Shown here: positions 31,683 through 42,923 of the stretch, one piece after another
Layout of the letters: the number at the start of each line of letters is the position of its first letter
Numbering within the stretch: position 1 is the first letter of the stretch
NCBI GenBank assembly: GCA_029204225.1
Contig: CM055103.1
Location: 54,490,926 to 54,554,925 of the forward strand
Length of the DNA: 64,000 nt
From: Diphasiastrum complanatum
Taxonomy: Eukaryota > Streptophyta > Lycopodiopsida > Lycopodiales > Lycopodiaceae
Direction of reading: 5' to 3'
Notes under the pieces: model-generated
Seen by the model: the letters and a program-made list of their open reading frames with translations, nothing else
Databases searched by the model: none
What the model was told of the DNA's origin: nothing
Made by a program: the position numbers and the translations under genes

Positions 31683-32332
31683 TGTGAAAGATTCAACTAG
31701 TTTCATCACATTTTGCAATATTTCCATATTTGGCATATTGAGGCCAAAAGTTGTTTTAGACTTAGAGGTTGACTTTTCAAAGTTCATTAGTCTAAATTTC
31801 ATTTGAATAAACACTTTTTTGAAAGTGTGGGAAAGATAGAATGCGAGTTTGAGTAAATTCAATTTGAATAAGTTGGGTACATTGAATCTAGACCCAAAAT
31901 TGGTAGGGTTAGCATTTTGGTGGGAAAGCCAAGTGGCCAAATAGCGTTTGGACCTGCTATAAAAGGATGTAACTCGTGGAGAGAGTCATATTCTCTCTTC
32001 TCTATCTCATTTCATGCTTATACATGGTTCTCTTGGGTTCTACTATCCATTGGTGCACTATCTTGGTGATTGCTTGCAATTCTATGTGTAGAATGATCTA
32101 TATTTGCTATTTTGGATCCACACGTGTGAAATATAGTAGCTTGCTGGTTTTGTACAGACAGCAATAGTACATAATCATTTCATTCAAGTTTGATCAAGTT
32201 CTATTAGTGTTTGCATCTCAAATTGTGTGTAGATGCTGATTTTTCTACATTGGTGAAATTGGTAGTGTATTTCTCTTTCTAACCAAAGATCATTCAAGTA
32301 GATTGGATCTTAAGGATCTGAAATCTTTTACA
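31683..32332 (+). repeat. 5' LTR (650 bp)
   Basis: Starts TGTGAAAGATTCAACTAG and ends AAATCTTTTACA. TATA box TATAAAAG at 31958-31965, palindrome CACACGTGTG at 32119-32128, and TGGTATCAGAGC directly after the end. Confidence 0.93.
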
Positions 32333-32933
32333 TGGTATCAGAGCTTGTGTTTCAGGTTATGAAGGAGGAAATCAGATCTATCAACGATTCGGTGAAGATA
32401 TCAAGTCTAGAGCATGCTAGAGAGGATTTTACACCAAAATCGGATTTTTTGTTTTTGTAGATTGGATCTTTTGTAGATCAAAACACTAAATAGGTCAATA
32501 TACTTGTTCAATTCCATTTTTTGAATTCACATGCTGGATTTGGCCAATTTTTGGATCATTGTTTCAGCCTAAGTGGTGGCTTATAGATTGCATATCAAAT
32601 TTTCAACATTTGCATGTAGATTTGGAATAGTCAATTTTTTGTGATTTTGTCAAAACCCTAATTTTGATTGGATCTCTAGATAGTGAGGTTTCTAGACTTC
32701 ATTTGAGTGTGTTTCAATCTTAGGAAGTGGCAAAAGTCATTAGATTGAGGATAGATCATAGGTTGATCAAGATTCCTATGATTTTATGTGTTGATTTGCT
32801 TGGATAAGTGCTAGAAGAGAATTTGTGAGATAGTTTCAAATCTTGGTGATTTCTTTTGAAAGCATTTGTTGTTGTTCAAAGGAGTGCTTTGTGCATTGAA
32901 GCAGGTTGAAAGAGAAGATCAGGTCATTGCTAC

Positions 32934-35900
32934 ATGGCAACCTCAATTGGAGTCATGTTGGAAGCCAATGACAGGCTTACCTCAAGTAACTATTCATTGT
33001 GGAAAGTGAGGATAAGGTCAATTCCTGAGATGAGTGATGTTTTGGATATTGTTGTAGGCTTGGAGGAGAGACCAGAAACACAACAAGATCAATTGAGGTA
33101 TGACAAGAGGGCCAAGAAGGCTCTACACATGATAAAGATGAATGTTACCAATGAACTTCTCAAGGAAGTTGGTAAGTGCACATCATCTTTGGAAGCTTGG
33201 AATTCATTGAAGAAGCTTTATGAATCCAAGTCTACATCTAGAGTGTTGACTCTAAGAAGGAAAATCTTTTCTTGTTTGCAAAAGAATGAAGAAAGTCCAA
33301 GTACTTTTGTTTTGAGAATGAAAGCATTGAATGATGAGTTAGCTTGCATAGATGAAAGCATTAAGGAAGGAGAGCTTATTCAAGTGATTCTTAATGGCTT
33401 GTTGGATTCCCATGCTAACATTGTTCAAAGTATTGCTAGTCAAAAGACTTTGCGAAGTTTGATGGATCTTCAAGAGATCTTGATCAATGAGGAATATAGG
33501 CTTCAAGCAAGAGGTGGATCTACATCGACACTTCAAGAGGATGCTATATTCACAAAGGGCAAATTCAAGGGCAAAACCAAAAGCAAGTGGTCTAAAGGGC
33601 AAGATCAAGTGGATGCTTCTTCAAGTGGCAAAAAGAAGGATAGATCAAAGCTCAAGTGCTTCTATTGTGGCATCAAAGGACACTTTGCAAGTGAGTGCTA
33701 CAAGAAGAAGAGAGATCAAGGAGACAAGCAAGGTAATCTTACTCTTGATGAGGATGGTTTGGATGTGCAAGATGCAAATGATGATGCTTTTGTGATGTCT
33801 TCATATATGCTTGCTAATGATGGAGATCTAGATCCTTGGTGGATTGATAGTGGAGCAAGTTCACACATGACCTTTCACAAAGAGTACTTCACTTCTTTGT
33901 TGGCATATGGAGATGACAAGAGGGTGATCTACACGGCCAATGATGGTGAGTGTGCAATCAAAGGGATTGGCACAATTCCTATTTCTCTGTCTACAAATAG
34001 GAATGTTCATTTGGAGAATGTCTTGTCTATTTCATCTATTACCAAGAATTTGCTTAGTGTGAGTCAAATGCCAGGTAAGGGCCTCAAGGTGGAGTTTGAT
34101 GGAGATGCTTGTTTGATCAAAAGAAGGATGTCTTGATTGGAAAAGGTAAAAGGCAAGGAAAGTTGTTCAAACTTGATGCTTGTGTTATTGCTAACCAAGT
34201 TGGATGTGTTGCAAGGGAGCAAATTTCTATTCAAGAGGTTTGGCACAAAAGGATGGGACACCTCAACTTCAAGTCATTGGAGGTAATGGCAAGGAAGAAG
34301 GTTGTGATTGGTCTTCCAAGTTCCTTAAGTAATGACAAGCATGTTTGTGAGTCTTGTGCTTTGTCTAATTCAGATAGACTACCTTATACTAGATCTATTT
34401 CTAGATCTACAAAGCCTTTTCAACTTGTACATTCGGATATTCATGGATTTACTACAATTAGCAATAGTGGAGCTAAGATGTATGTAACATTCATTGATGA
34501 TTTTAGTGGATTTTGTTGGATCTATCTACTAAAGAGCAAGGATGAAGTGTATGATGTCTTTGTCAAGTTCAAGAATGCAAGGGAGAACCAATTTTCCACA
34601 AAGATCAAGTGCTTGAGAGGTGACAATGGTGGTGAGTACATATCTAACAAGTTCAAGGACTTTTGTGATGAGCATGGGATCAAGAGGGAGTATACAACAT
34701 CAAGGACCCCACAACAAAATGGAGTGGCTGAAAGGAAGAATAGAACTTTATGTGAAAGTGCTAAAGCTATGAGGTTAAGTGCTAATCTTGACAAACCATT
34801 TTGGGATCAAGCTTTGTTGTGTGCCAATTTCTTGTGCAATAGGTGGCCGAGTGCTATTTTGGATGGAAGGACACCTTTTGAGATGCTATTCAAGAGGAGG
34901 CCGAGTGTCAACTTTCTAAGAACCTTTGGATACACATGCTATGTCAACATTACTCTTGATGATAGGACCAAGGAGGATCCATCTTCAAGAAGAGGTATTT
35001 TTGTTGGATATAGTGAGGTGAGTAAAGCCTACAAGGTTTACATTCCTTCTACTAACAAAGTGATTGTTGGTAGAGATGTCATTTTTTATGAGGGAAACAT
35101 TCCAAAGGTGTCTTCAAGCATGATTGATGGTAAAGTAGATGGTTCTAACATTCTTGATGTTGATGAGAAGGATCCTACTTTGGATGGTGGTGATGATGGA
35201 CCTTCATCAAGTCAAAAGCCAAGGAGAACATCAAGAGAAAGACAAGTACCTTCAAGGCTCACATATGATCAAAAGGGTAAGCAAGTAGTTTCTGAAAATT
35301 ATGTTGCTTTCCTAACCTCTTTTGATGAGCCTACAAGTGTAGATCAAGCAAGGAAAGAAGAGGAGTGGATCCAAGCAATGGATCTTGAGTATCAATCTCT
35401 TATGAAGAATGGAACATGGAGATTGGTGGAGTTGCCTAAGGACAAGAAAGCTATTGGATGCAAATGGATCTTCAAGGTGAAGAAAAACCAAGATGGATCT
35501 ATCAACAAGTACAAGGCAAGGTTAGTGGCAAAAGGATATGCTCAACAACAAGGAATTGACTATGATGAGACCTTTGCACCTTGTGGAAAAGATGGTAAGC
35601 ATTCGAGTCATCATTTCACTTGCTACACTTTATGGATGAGATCTATGGAAAATGGACATTTCAAATGCATTCTTGAATGGTGATCTTGAGGAGGAAGTAT
35701 ACATGGAGCAACCCGAGAGCTACATCTGATCAACAAAGCCAAATCATGTGTGTCTTCTACAAAAGAGTTTGTATGGCCTTAAGCAACCACCAAGGAGTTG
35801 GTATGCTAAGCTTAACACTTTTTTACTCTCTCAAGTCTTTGTTATGAGTGAGTATGATCATTCACTTTATTATAGGTTTGCTGGAAATGATGTTACCATC

Positions 35901-36386
35901 TTGCTAATCTATGTGGATGATATCATCTTGAGTGGTGGAGACAATCAAGATGTGGAGGATATCAAGAATGCTCTTAAGAAGGAGTCTGAGGTGCATGATC
36001 TTGGTAATTTGCATTACATTTTAGGAATAGAAGTCATTAGATCTTCTCAATCTACTTTCATTTGTCAAGAGAAGTATGCTAATTCTATTCTAGAAAGATT
36101 TCATATGGTAGATGCAAAAGCTATTGATACACCTATAGAGTCTCATGTAAAGCTTACTATAAGAGGTAATGAAAGATCCTTCAAGGACATTACTCTCTAT
36201 AGAAAGCTAGTTGGTTCACTCATCTATCTAACCATTACTAGACCTGATCTAAGCTATTGTGTTGGAAGATTGAGTCAATTCATGCAAGATCCTAGTGAGG
36301 AGCATTGGAAGCTAGGAAAGCGAGTTTTGAGGTACATCATTGGAACTCGAGATTTTGGCATATTGTATGAGGGATCATCACCTAAC
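32934..36386 (+). pseudogene. copia gag-pol, two frameshifts and a stop
   Basis: Gag starts MATSIGVMLEANDRL, with knuckle CFYCGIKGHFASEC and protease WWIDSGASSHM. A frameshift at about 34115-34135 separates gag-protease from integrase (WHKRMGHLNFKSL, HSDIHGFTT, RGDNGGEY, QQNGVAERKNRT). A second frameshift near 35585 follows YDETFAP, and a TGA at about 35728 interrupts SYI-stop-STKPNHVC. RT YVDDIILSGG is intact near 35911. Without correct frame this copy makes only partial proteins. Confidence 0.9.
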
Positions 36387-36559
36387 AAGAGTAATATTGG
36401 TTTTTTTGCAAAAAAAAGACTCTTTTGGCAAAAATATGACAATATGACAACTTATCCTCTGAGAAACCTTCTTTTTCTGATATAATTCTTCGTCAACCTG
36501 GCAGTAGATAGATCTGAATCACACCTATGCATAGTGAATTGGGCGAAGGTTCTTTTTCT
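36387..36559. other. junction DNA, no gene seen
   Basis: Sequence between the truncated copia and the next copia fragment. It has two AT-rich TTTTGGCAAAAATATGACA-like stretches and no supported frame. Confidence 0.4.
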
Positions 36560-37775
36560 GTATTTTTAGAATTTTGATGAACAGGCTCAATGGAGAGAAC
36601 CATTTCTGGAAATTCAAGATGAAGGTCATTCTATTAGCCAAGGAATTGTGGGACATAGTTGATGGTATTGAAATCAAGCCATAGGCTGATGCAGCTAGCA
36701 TCACCAAATGGAGGCAACGAGATGCCAAGGCATTTATCTTAATCACATTGAACATCAAAGACTCTCAAATTAGTCATATCTAATCTGCAAAGACTGCTAA
36801 GGATGCTTGGAACATCCTAGCAACTCTCTATGACATCATAGATGTCACTTCTAAACTCCATTAGAAGAATAATTTTTTTACTCTCAGAATGTCTGATGCA
36901 GACACTATTCCAGCCATCTCAACACATTCAAAAACCTTATGGAGCAAATGATTGTAATAGCATCGAACATTGAAGATTCAAATGTAGTGATGACTCTTCT
37001 ATCGAGTCTCCCTAAAGCCTATGAAATATGGGTCATGGCCATTTCGACCCAGCAAAACATTTCACTCTATCTAGAGTCATTTCGATGCTATTACAAGAGG
37101 AGATCAGAAGAAATGCATCATCCTCAGGTTCAGAATCAAATTTTGTAGCTCTATACACACACAAAAATAAAAAAATCAGAAGAGATTTTTAAAGTCAGAT
37201 TTTTCTAACAGAAAGGGCAACAAGCAGTCTGGGTCGAATTTTGACTCTGGGTCTAATTTTGGCTCAGAGTCAAATTTAAATTCAAATTTTTTCTCAGGAT
37301 CGAGTTTGAACACTTCATCATTCCAGCCCAAGCAGAACTTGTTTTGCAAATATTGTAAGATGACTGGTCATCTCATCAAGGACTGTAGAACACTCAAGTA
37401 CAACAATGAAAAGAAGATGCAATCCCAACAACAACAAATGATGCGTCAACCAGTTACTCGATCCAACATGAAGAGGAAGATGAAGCTGCTTTCTTGACCA
37501 AAGTTGATGAACAACATGATATTGATTCCTGGTACTTGGACTCAGGTGCAACAGAACACATGACTCACCATCGAGTCTAGTTCCATAACTACAAGTCATA
37601 CACTCATTCTAGAGTTTTGCAACTTGGAGACAACTCAACTCATCTCATTGAGGGTGAAGGAACAATTAAAATCGAGTTCCAGAAAGATGATATAATGTTT
37701 TTGTCCAATGTTTTTCACATTCCAAATCTGACCAAAGGCCTGCTTTTAGAGGTGTTTAGTCTATTACAGGCGAAG
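36560..37775 (+). pseudogene. copia family C gag-protease fragment
   Basis: Reads FKMKVILLAKELWDIVDGIE, DAKAFILITLNI and KTAKDAWNILATLYD with stops TAG, TAA and TAG between. Then come the gag part MEQMIVIASNIEDSNVVMTL, knuckle CKYCKMTGHLIKDC near 37338 and protease DSWYLDSGATEHMTHH near 37525. It ends after TIKIEFQKDDIMFLSNVFHI at about 37775. The same family continues further in 48840-51201. No LTR is identified. Confidence 0.8.
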
Positions 37776-38099
37776 ACATAGTGTAGGATAAAGAAGGTTT
37801 ATTATTAGTTTGTCCTCTATGTAGAGGTAAGGCTAAAAACGTTGGCGAGTGATTGATTGTGAGCTTGTCTGCATCTGAACTGCATAAGAAACTTGTGTAT
37901 TTTCTGGCATGTATGGAGAATTGCGGAAACACGCAAGATTGGTACGTCCACTCTCATGGCCATCTAATATTGATTCAGTATGCCAACATAATTGGAGATG
38001 ACTAGAGCGACAACATGACATTGGTGATGTTTTAACCATCCCCGGTGCAACCGTGTTTGGAGATTATGTGTATGTGAAAATACTGTATGTTAACATGAC
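37776..38099. other. unassigned DNA
   Basis: No convincing reading frame, repeat or RNA seen. It separates the copia fragment from the hairpin-bearing tandem array. Confidence 0.4.
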
Positions 38100-39815
38100 T
38101 GATGACTATAAAAAATAGTCATATATGTTGGTGAAAATGGCGGCCAGCAAAAAAACCGTCATTTTCTTCTAGTTTATATGACGACTTTCAAAAACCATCC
38201 TTTATGTCGATAATGAATTTATTCAAATTTTATAGCAGGGATTATGGATAGGTTGGTGGATAAAAGTACACATATTGATCTATATATTATGTACCCTTAT
38301 TTGCATACATATGTGTGCATCAAAAAACTAGTCAATGCATGTTAATGGGTACCAATCTATCGAGATGTAGGCCTAGACAATCATTTTTTGCAAAACTTTC
38401 ATAAATGTAGACGAAGGAAAGTATTGTAATCTGGTGTATATGACAGTTTTTCCAAAGCCACCATTTCTGACACTTTTTCTTTTATGATGGCATAAAATGT
38501 GTAGATAAGTGGGCAAATAACACTAGTTGGATGGATATAATAGTATAACACTCTTAAGTTGATATAAGTGTATCATATACAATTCGGTACATGTTGATGA
38601 TATTTATTCCAATGTATTAATATTGAATTCAAGGGTATTGAACATGTGGATAGGAATAATATCGATACTCTATAACATAAGGAGCTAAATATACACATAA
38701 ATGAATGGATTACTGCATAATTAGATAGATATATGTGATATATAAACTTAAATCATCATTTCATGCAAACATTGGTGTAAATGATGGCCTAGAAAATTGT
38801 AAATTTTTTTTTTGTTTCTATGATAGCTTTTCAAAAGTCGTCGTTTATGCCCAAAAAATGAACACATTGATAGGTGTAATATCCCATGTATAACGTAAGT
38901 AGCTAAATTTTCACATAGATGAATACAAAAGATATATGTGATATCTAGACTTAAATCATCATTTCATGCAAGAAATTGGCATAAATGTCAGCCTAGAAAA
39001 CTATCATTTATTCTGGTTTATATGGCAGCTTTTCAAAAGCCGTCATTTATACAAAAATAACATTATTCTAGTTTTGTGGCTTAAATGTGTAGATAAGGAG
39101 GTGGATAAAAATAGTTTGATTGAGATAAAGATATAACAATCTCAAGTTGATACAAGTGTCTATCATATATGTTTTTGATACATGTCGATGCATTGATATT
39201 GAATCCAAGGGTATTGAACACGTGAATGAGTATAATATCCCATGTATAACATAAGCAGGTAAATCTACACATAAATGGATAGACTATTGCCTATTATGAT
39301 AAATATATGTAATACATAGACTTAAATATCAATTCATGCAAAAAAAAAATGGAATAAATGACGGCCTAGAAAATTGTCATTTATTCTGGTTTATATGACA
39401 GTTTTTTAAAGGCCGTTATTTATGCCAAAAATTACATTTTTTTGAGGTTTTATGGCTTCATGTGTAGATAAGTGGGTAAATAAAAGTTGTTAGATGAATA
39501 TGATAGTATAACATGCCTTTAAATTGACATAAGTGTGTCATATTTTTTTGATACACGTCGATGATATCTATTAGTGTTGATCCGACAGTATAGAACATGT
39601 CGATAGGTATAATATCTCATGCATAACCCAAGTAGGTAAATGTATCCATGCATGGATGAATTATTGCCTATTATGATAAATATATGTGATACATAGACTT
39701 AAATGTCAATTCATGCAAAAAATGGAATAAATGACGGCCTAGAATACCGTCATTTACTCTAGGTTATATGGCAGTTTTTCAAAAGCCATCATTTATGCCA
39801 AAAATTACATTTTTC
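38100..39815. repeat. tandem array of about 375-bp units with GACGGC hairpins
   Basis: A block resembling ATGACGGCCTAGAAAATTGT, then TTATATGACAGCTTTTCAAA and GCCGTCATTTATGCC, recurs with right ends near 38196, 38453, 38833, 39036, 39409 and 39782. Spacing is about 373-380 bp, or shorter where units are deleted. Each block can form a stem of AAATGACGGC with GCCGTCATTT. Between blocks are shared pieces such as CATGTCGATGATATCTATT and AATATCCCATGTATAAC. The hairpin resembles subterminal repeats of CACTA transposons; a transposase is not seen. Confidence 0.75.
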
Positions 39816-39822
39816 TGAGCCA

Positions 39823-39975
39823 ATCAAAAGTTATAAGCTTTTGAAGAGGGTTAGGTAGGTCACCTAGACCTGGGTGGACACATTTGGTTTGGTCAAGAGA
39901 TTGCTTGTTTGATCCTAAATTACACTTGTCTGCTTGTCAATCCCATCTATTTGGGATCTAGACTAGTTTCTATCT
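39823..39975 (+). repeat. copia family A leader fragment
   Basis: The sequence around GGTCACCTAGACCTGGGTGG and TTGCTTGTTTGATCCTAAAT is the reverse complement, with differences, of 2150-2300 in the family A element. Only leader sequence is present. Confidence 0.75.
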
Positions 39976-39990
39976 TTTTATATTACATTC

Positions 39991-40160
39991 GATCTTATAG
40001 GAACTATCTTATAGGTCTGGATAAAAATTGGATCTTATAGTTCCTATCTTATAGTAACTATCTAGTTTTTACATTATAGGAACTATCCTATAGTAACTAT
40101 CCTATAGTAACTATCTTATAGTAACTATCTCTGTGTTTTGATCTTATAGTAACTATCTTC
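39991..40160. repeat. minisatellite ATCTTATAGTAACT
   Basis: Seven to eight degenerate copies of a 14-18 bp unit, ATCTTATAGTAACT or ATCTTATAGGAACT. No coding role. Confidence 0.85.
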
Positions 40161-40893
40161 GTGTTTTTACACAGTCCGCATAATTACTCAGAAACAGCTC
40201 ATAGTGTCAACATTTTCGAGATTTTCATCTTTTCGGATTTTCTCTCACTTCGGATTTTTTGCAAAATGACAGATGCCTCAAATGTTAAGGAAATGACATA
40301 TGCCTTCGCAGTTTTCACATTTTTTGCATAGTAGTTTACGTTCATTTCTGTAGAGTTACAATTTATGTTTAAATAAGCAGACGGACTGTTTACGACCAAA
40401 GCCACCAACATGCATTAATCCATCAACAAGCAATTTCTGAGAGATCCTAACTAGATGGATGCCAGCACATCATAGCCTATTGGATGACGCATTTGATGAC
40501 CTAATTGCTTAGTATAGATAGTTGCTCATATTTCTACTTTGAATAATACGATCAAGATATCAGCAAGTATTGAATAGTTAGCATTCTCTCTCAAGTCTGC
40601 GAGCTTGTACACTTCTGGGCATTCTAGCTCACCTCTTAGAGTTGTTTAGAGATTGCTATTGTGCTTACTGCTTATTAGCATTGTGCTTAATTTGAACTTT
40701 TATTTTTAGCCACTCAAAGATAGCTGCTTGCCATTCCTAACTAGCATTTCTCGGCTCTCATACTTGGCTCTCAGTCTTCGTTGGTCTCGTCTTTTCAGAG
40801 ACCTCCTCAGTCTAAGGTGAGAGGTGCTCTTGAGTTGCTCTGTCCGAGTATCTTGGGGATTCGTCAGAATCAGCCAACACTTGCAAAACTGGG
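40161..40893. other. unassigned DNA, possibly a diverged LTR
   Basis: 40390-40890 has LTR-like features (CT-rich stretches, AGTCTGCGAGCTTGTACAC, a TATAGATAG near 40513) and adjoins gypsy integrase, so it could be the LTR of the minus-strand gypsy. I find no second copy or clear TG/CA ends. No genes are supported. Confidence 0.3.
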
Positions 40894-42120
40894 CTAACCT
40901 AAATAGCCTGGTTTGATTTGTTGTTCGATTGTAGCTTTTTCACATAGATCTGTTGAAAAAGCTTCCATGACTCTTAGCGACAGTACTAAGAGTTCTACAA
41001 GCATTACCACCTCTTGACCATATACTAAGTGGAAAGGGGTAAGCCACCCAATGGCTTTCTTCGGGGTGGTGCGGTAAGCCGAGATAGCTGAAAAAAGTTT
41101 TGTTTCCCAGTCAGAATGACTCGTTTCAACTATCTTTGTCAAAATTTTACATATCGTCTTGTTAGTGGATTCTACCTGGCCATTACAACAAGGATAGTAT
41201 GGTGTACTTTTTCTGTGAATGACAAGGTAATGGCATAGGAAGTTATCAATGACAGCATCTAAAAAATGCGTGCAGCGATCACTAACTAGCTCTATGGGAC
41301 AACCAAAATGTGTAATAATGTTTTCATAAAGAAAATGCGCAACTGTTTTTGCGTTGGCATCCTTCGTTGCTCGAGCCTCAACCCACTTAGTGGTGTAATC
41401 TGTGGCTCTGAGGATGTAATGAGCTTGGGTATGTTTTGCTGCTGGACTGATTGGTCCAACAAAGTCAATTCCCCACTTATGGAAGGCTTCGCCTTCTATA
41501 ATGGGAGTCAGTGGCGTGAATTCTGCTTTGGTATTTTTCTTGGCTCGTTGACAGACATCACACACATTAATGACAACAAACGTGTCCTTAAACAAAGATG
41601 GCCACCATAGTCCTGCTCAAAGTATAATTTTAGTTGTGGCTTCAGAAGAAAAGTGGCCGCCACCAATGCCCTCATGAGCCTGAGATATGATTGGCCATAT
41701 CTCAGATTCATAAGCACAGCGACGAATTATACCATCAATGCCCCTTTTGTAAAGTTGTCCTGCTATTAACTGAAAGGGCGCTGCTTTTAGCAAAAAAAAA
41801 AAATTTGCCGTCGTACTCAGGCCTTCATTGAGTCTGCCTGTTGTTAGGAACTGAGTGATCTCCTCAGCCCATAAGGGTGTAGCATCGATCTGAAAAAGAC
41901 ACGCATCAGGAAGATCATCATTGACTGGTGTGGTTGCTTTTTCAGCATTCGGTAGTCGGGAAAGGTGTTCCGCAATGAAATGCTAAGTACCTTTCCGAAT
42001 GACTACGCAGAAATTGAATTCCTCTAATATCAATAGTCATTGAGCTATACGTCCCGATTTATAGGATTTATTAACGATATATAATAGGGCTTGATGGTTG
42101 GTGTAGAATGCAAAGGTCTA
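40894..42120 (-). pseudogene. gypsy RNase H-integrase fragment
   Basis: From 42120 downward the minus strand reads FAFYTNHQALLYIVNKSYKS (RNase H), FIAEHLSRLPNAEK, then the integrase zinc-binding start (AHEGIGGGHFSSE). An in-frame stop follows, then an open 233-residue stretch (41595-40894) with CDVCQRAK, WGIDFVGPIS (Asp), LVSDRCTHFLD (Asp) and CNGQVESTNK (Glu). The DDE residues are therefore present. The N-terminal side is broken by stops and an A run near 41790. Upstream RT is missing because a copia D fragment abuts at about 42130. Confidence 0.87.
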
Positions 42121-42129
42121 ACCTAATAA

Positions 42130-42311
42130 ATAATGTCTTATCCCACCATTCACGTAGCTCCTTCCGGATGTTGTAGGCATCTCTTCTGTGCCATCCACCC
42201 AGGGGAATAAACCTTCATCCTTGATGTCTTAACTTTCCAGGCTAGAAAGTTAGATCCTGAAGAATCAAGAATTCTGCAGATCTTGCTTTGCATGTTGTTG
42301 ATTGAAGCCAT
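42130..42311 (-). pseudogene. copia family D gag N-terminus
   Basis: Starts MASINNMQSKICRILDSSG at 42311 and continues SNFLAWKVKTSRMKVY before a TGA and the junction with gypsy sequence. The same N-terminus is at 59923 on the plus strand. Confidence 0.75.
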
Positions 42312-42414
42312 TGCTCCTTGGATTCTGTTCTTTTGTTGATGGTTGTCTGTCTGAATGCTTGGCCTCCTGGATCTGATAGCTTCTTGGCTATGTCAGATTA
42401 TGATAAGACAACTA

Positions 42415-42640
42415 GGCTTTAACACCACTGAAGAGAATTGAATGGGTTTTCGCTAAACTTTCGTGAAGGTGAATCAACCATGATCCTCTTACGATTTGAA
42501 TGGAGTTCAGATGCGATCACTGGACACTGCCAGCTGAATCACTCCTATATTCCTCCAGAATGTAGTCAAGCACTACTGATCTACGTTTATAAAATTAATG
42601 CAGCATTCAACATAGGTTCACCCAAGGTGCGAAACTAAAA
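42415..42640 (-). repeat. copia family D primer site and LTR tail
   Basis: The complement of 42415-42427 reads TGGTGTTAAAGCC, a diverged initiator-Met-type primer site. Sequence 42428 to about 42610 matches 59692-59807 (landmark CACTGCCAGCTG, with CAAGCACT on the other side) and is taken as the LTR end. The short frame across it is antisense read-through of LTR sequence. Confidence 0.55.
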
Positions 42641-42923
42641 TGAGCAAGAAAACTTAGACACACGAATAAACAACAGACGCATTTGCATTTGAGATCAGAC
42701 ACAACAAGAAAATCATCTATATTGATCTTTCTCTGATTTCTTTAAGCACTACATGCAAATCCATGCAGTGCGTTGGTCTGGGAGAAACACGATTCTCTCA
42801 CAAGTAATCGTCTCGCTAGCGGATAGTTAGATCTATAGATCCTAGACAAAATTGTCTTCGCACGCAGGCGGACATGTATTCTGTGATTTTGTCTTGAGTG
42901 CTTACTAGCATCAGACTACTACA
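42641..42923. other. unassigned DNA
   Basis: No frame or clear repeat supported. It may contain LTR remnants of the copia at 42924-45695, which shares TCTCGCT and GGCGGA fragments, but alignment is weak. Confidence 0.3.

Larger units (their letters stand above)
31683..36386 (+). mobile_element. Ty1/copia retrotransposon, 3'-truncated relative of the intact element
   Basis: LTR 31683-32332, primer binding site 32333-32344, leader, and gag-pol from 32934. The element stops in the RNase H region at about 36386 (after EGSSPN), where unrelated AT-rich sequence begins; the 3' LTR is missing. Its LTR is the same length (650 bp) and family as 61042-61691. Protein similarity to 5725-9675 is high throughout. 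Confidence 0.92.

Noticed and set aside
37306-37599. Independent zinc-finger gene
   Set aside because: The knuckle is followed by a copia protease motif and belongs to the copia C gag.
40390-40893. Solo LTR
   Set aside because: Suggestive composition, but no second copy, no clear TG/CA ends and no duplication, so it is left unassigned.
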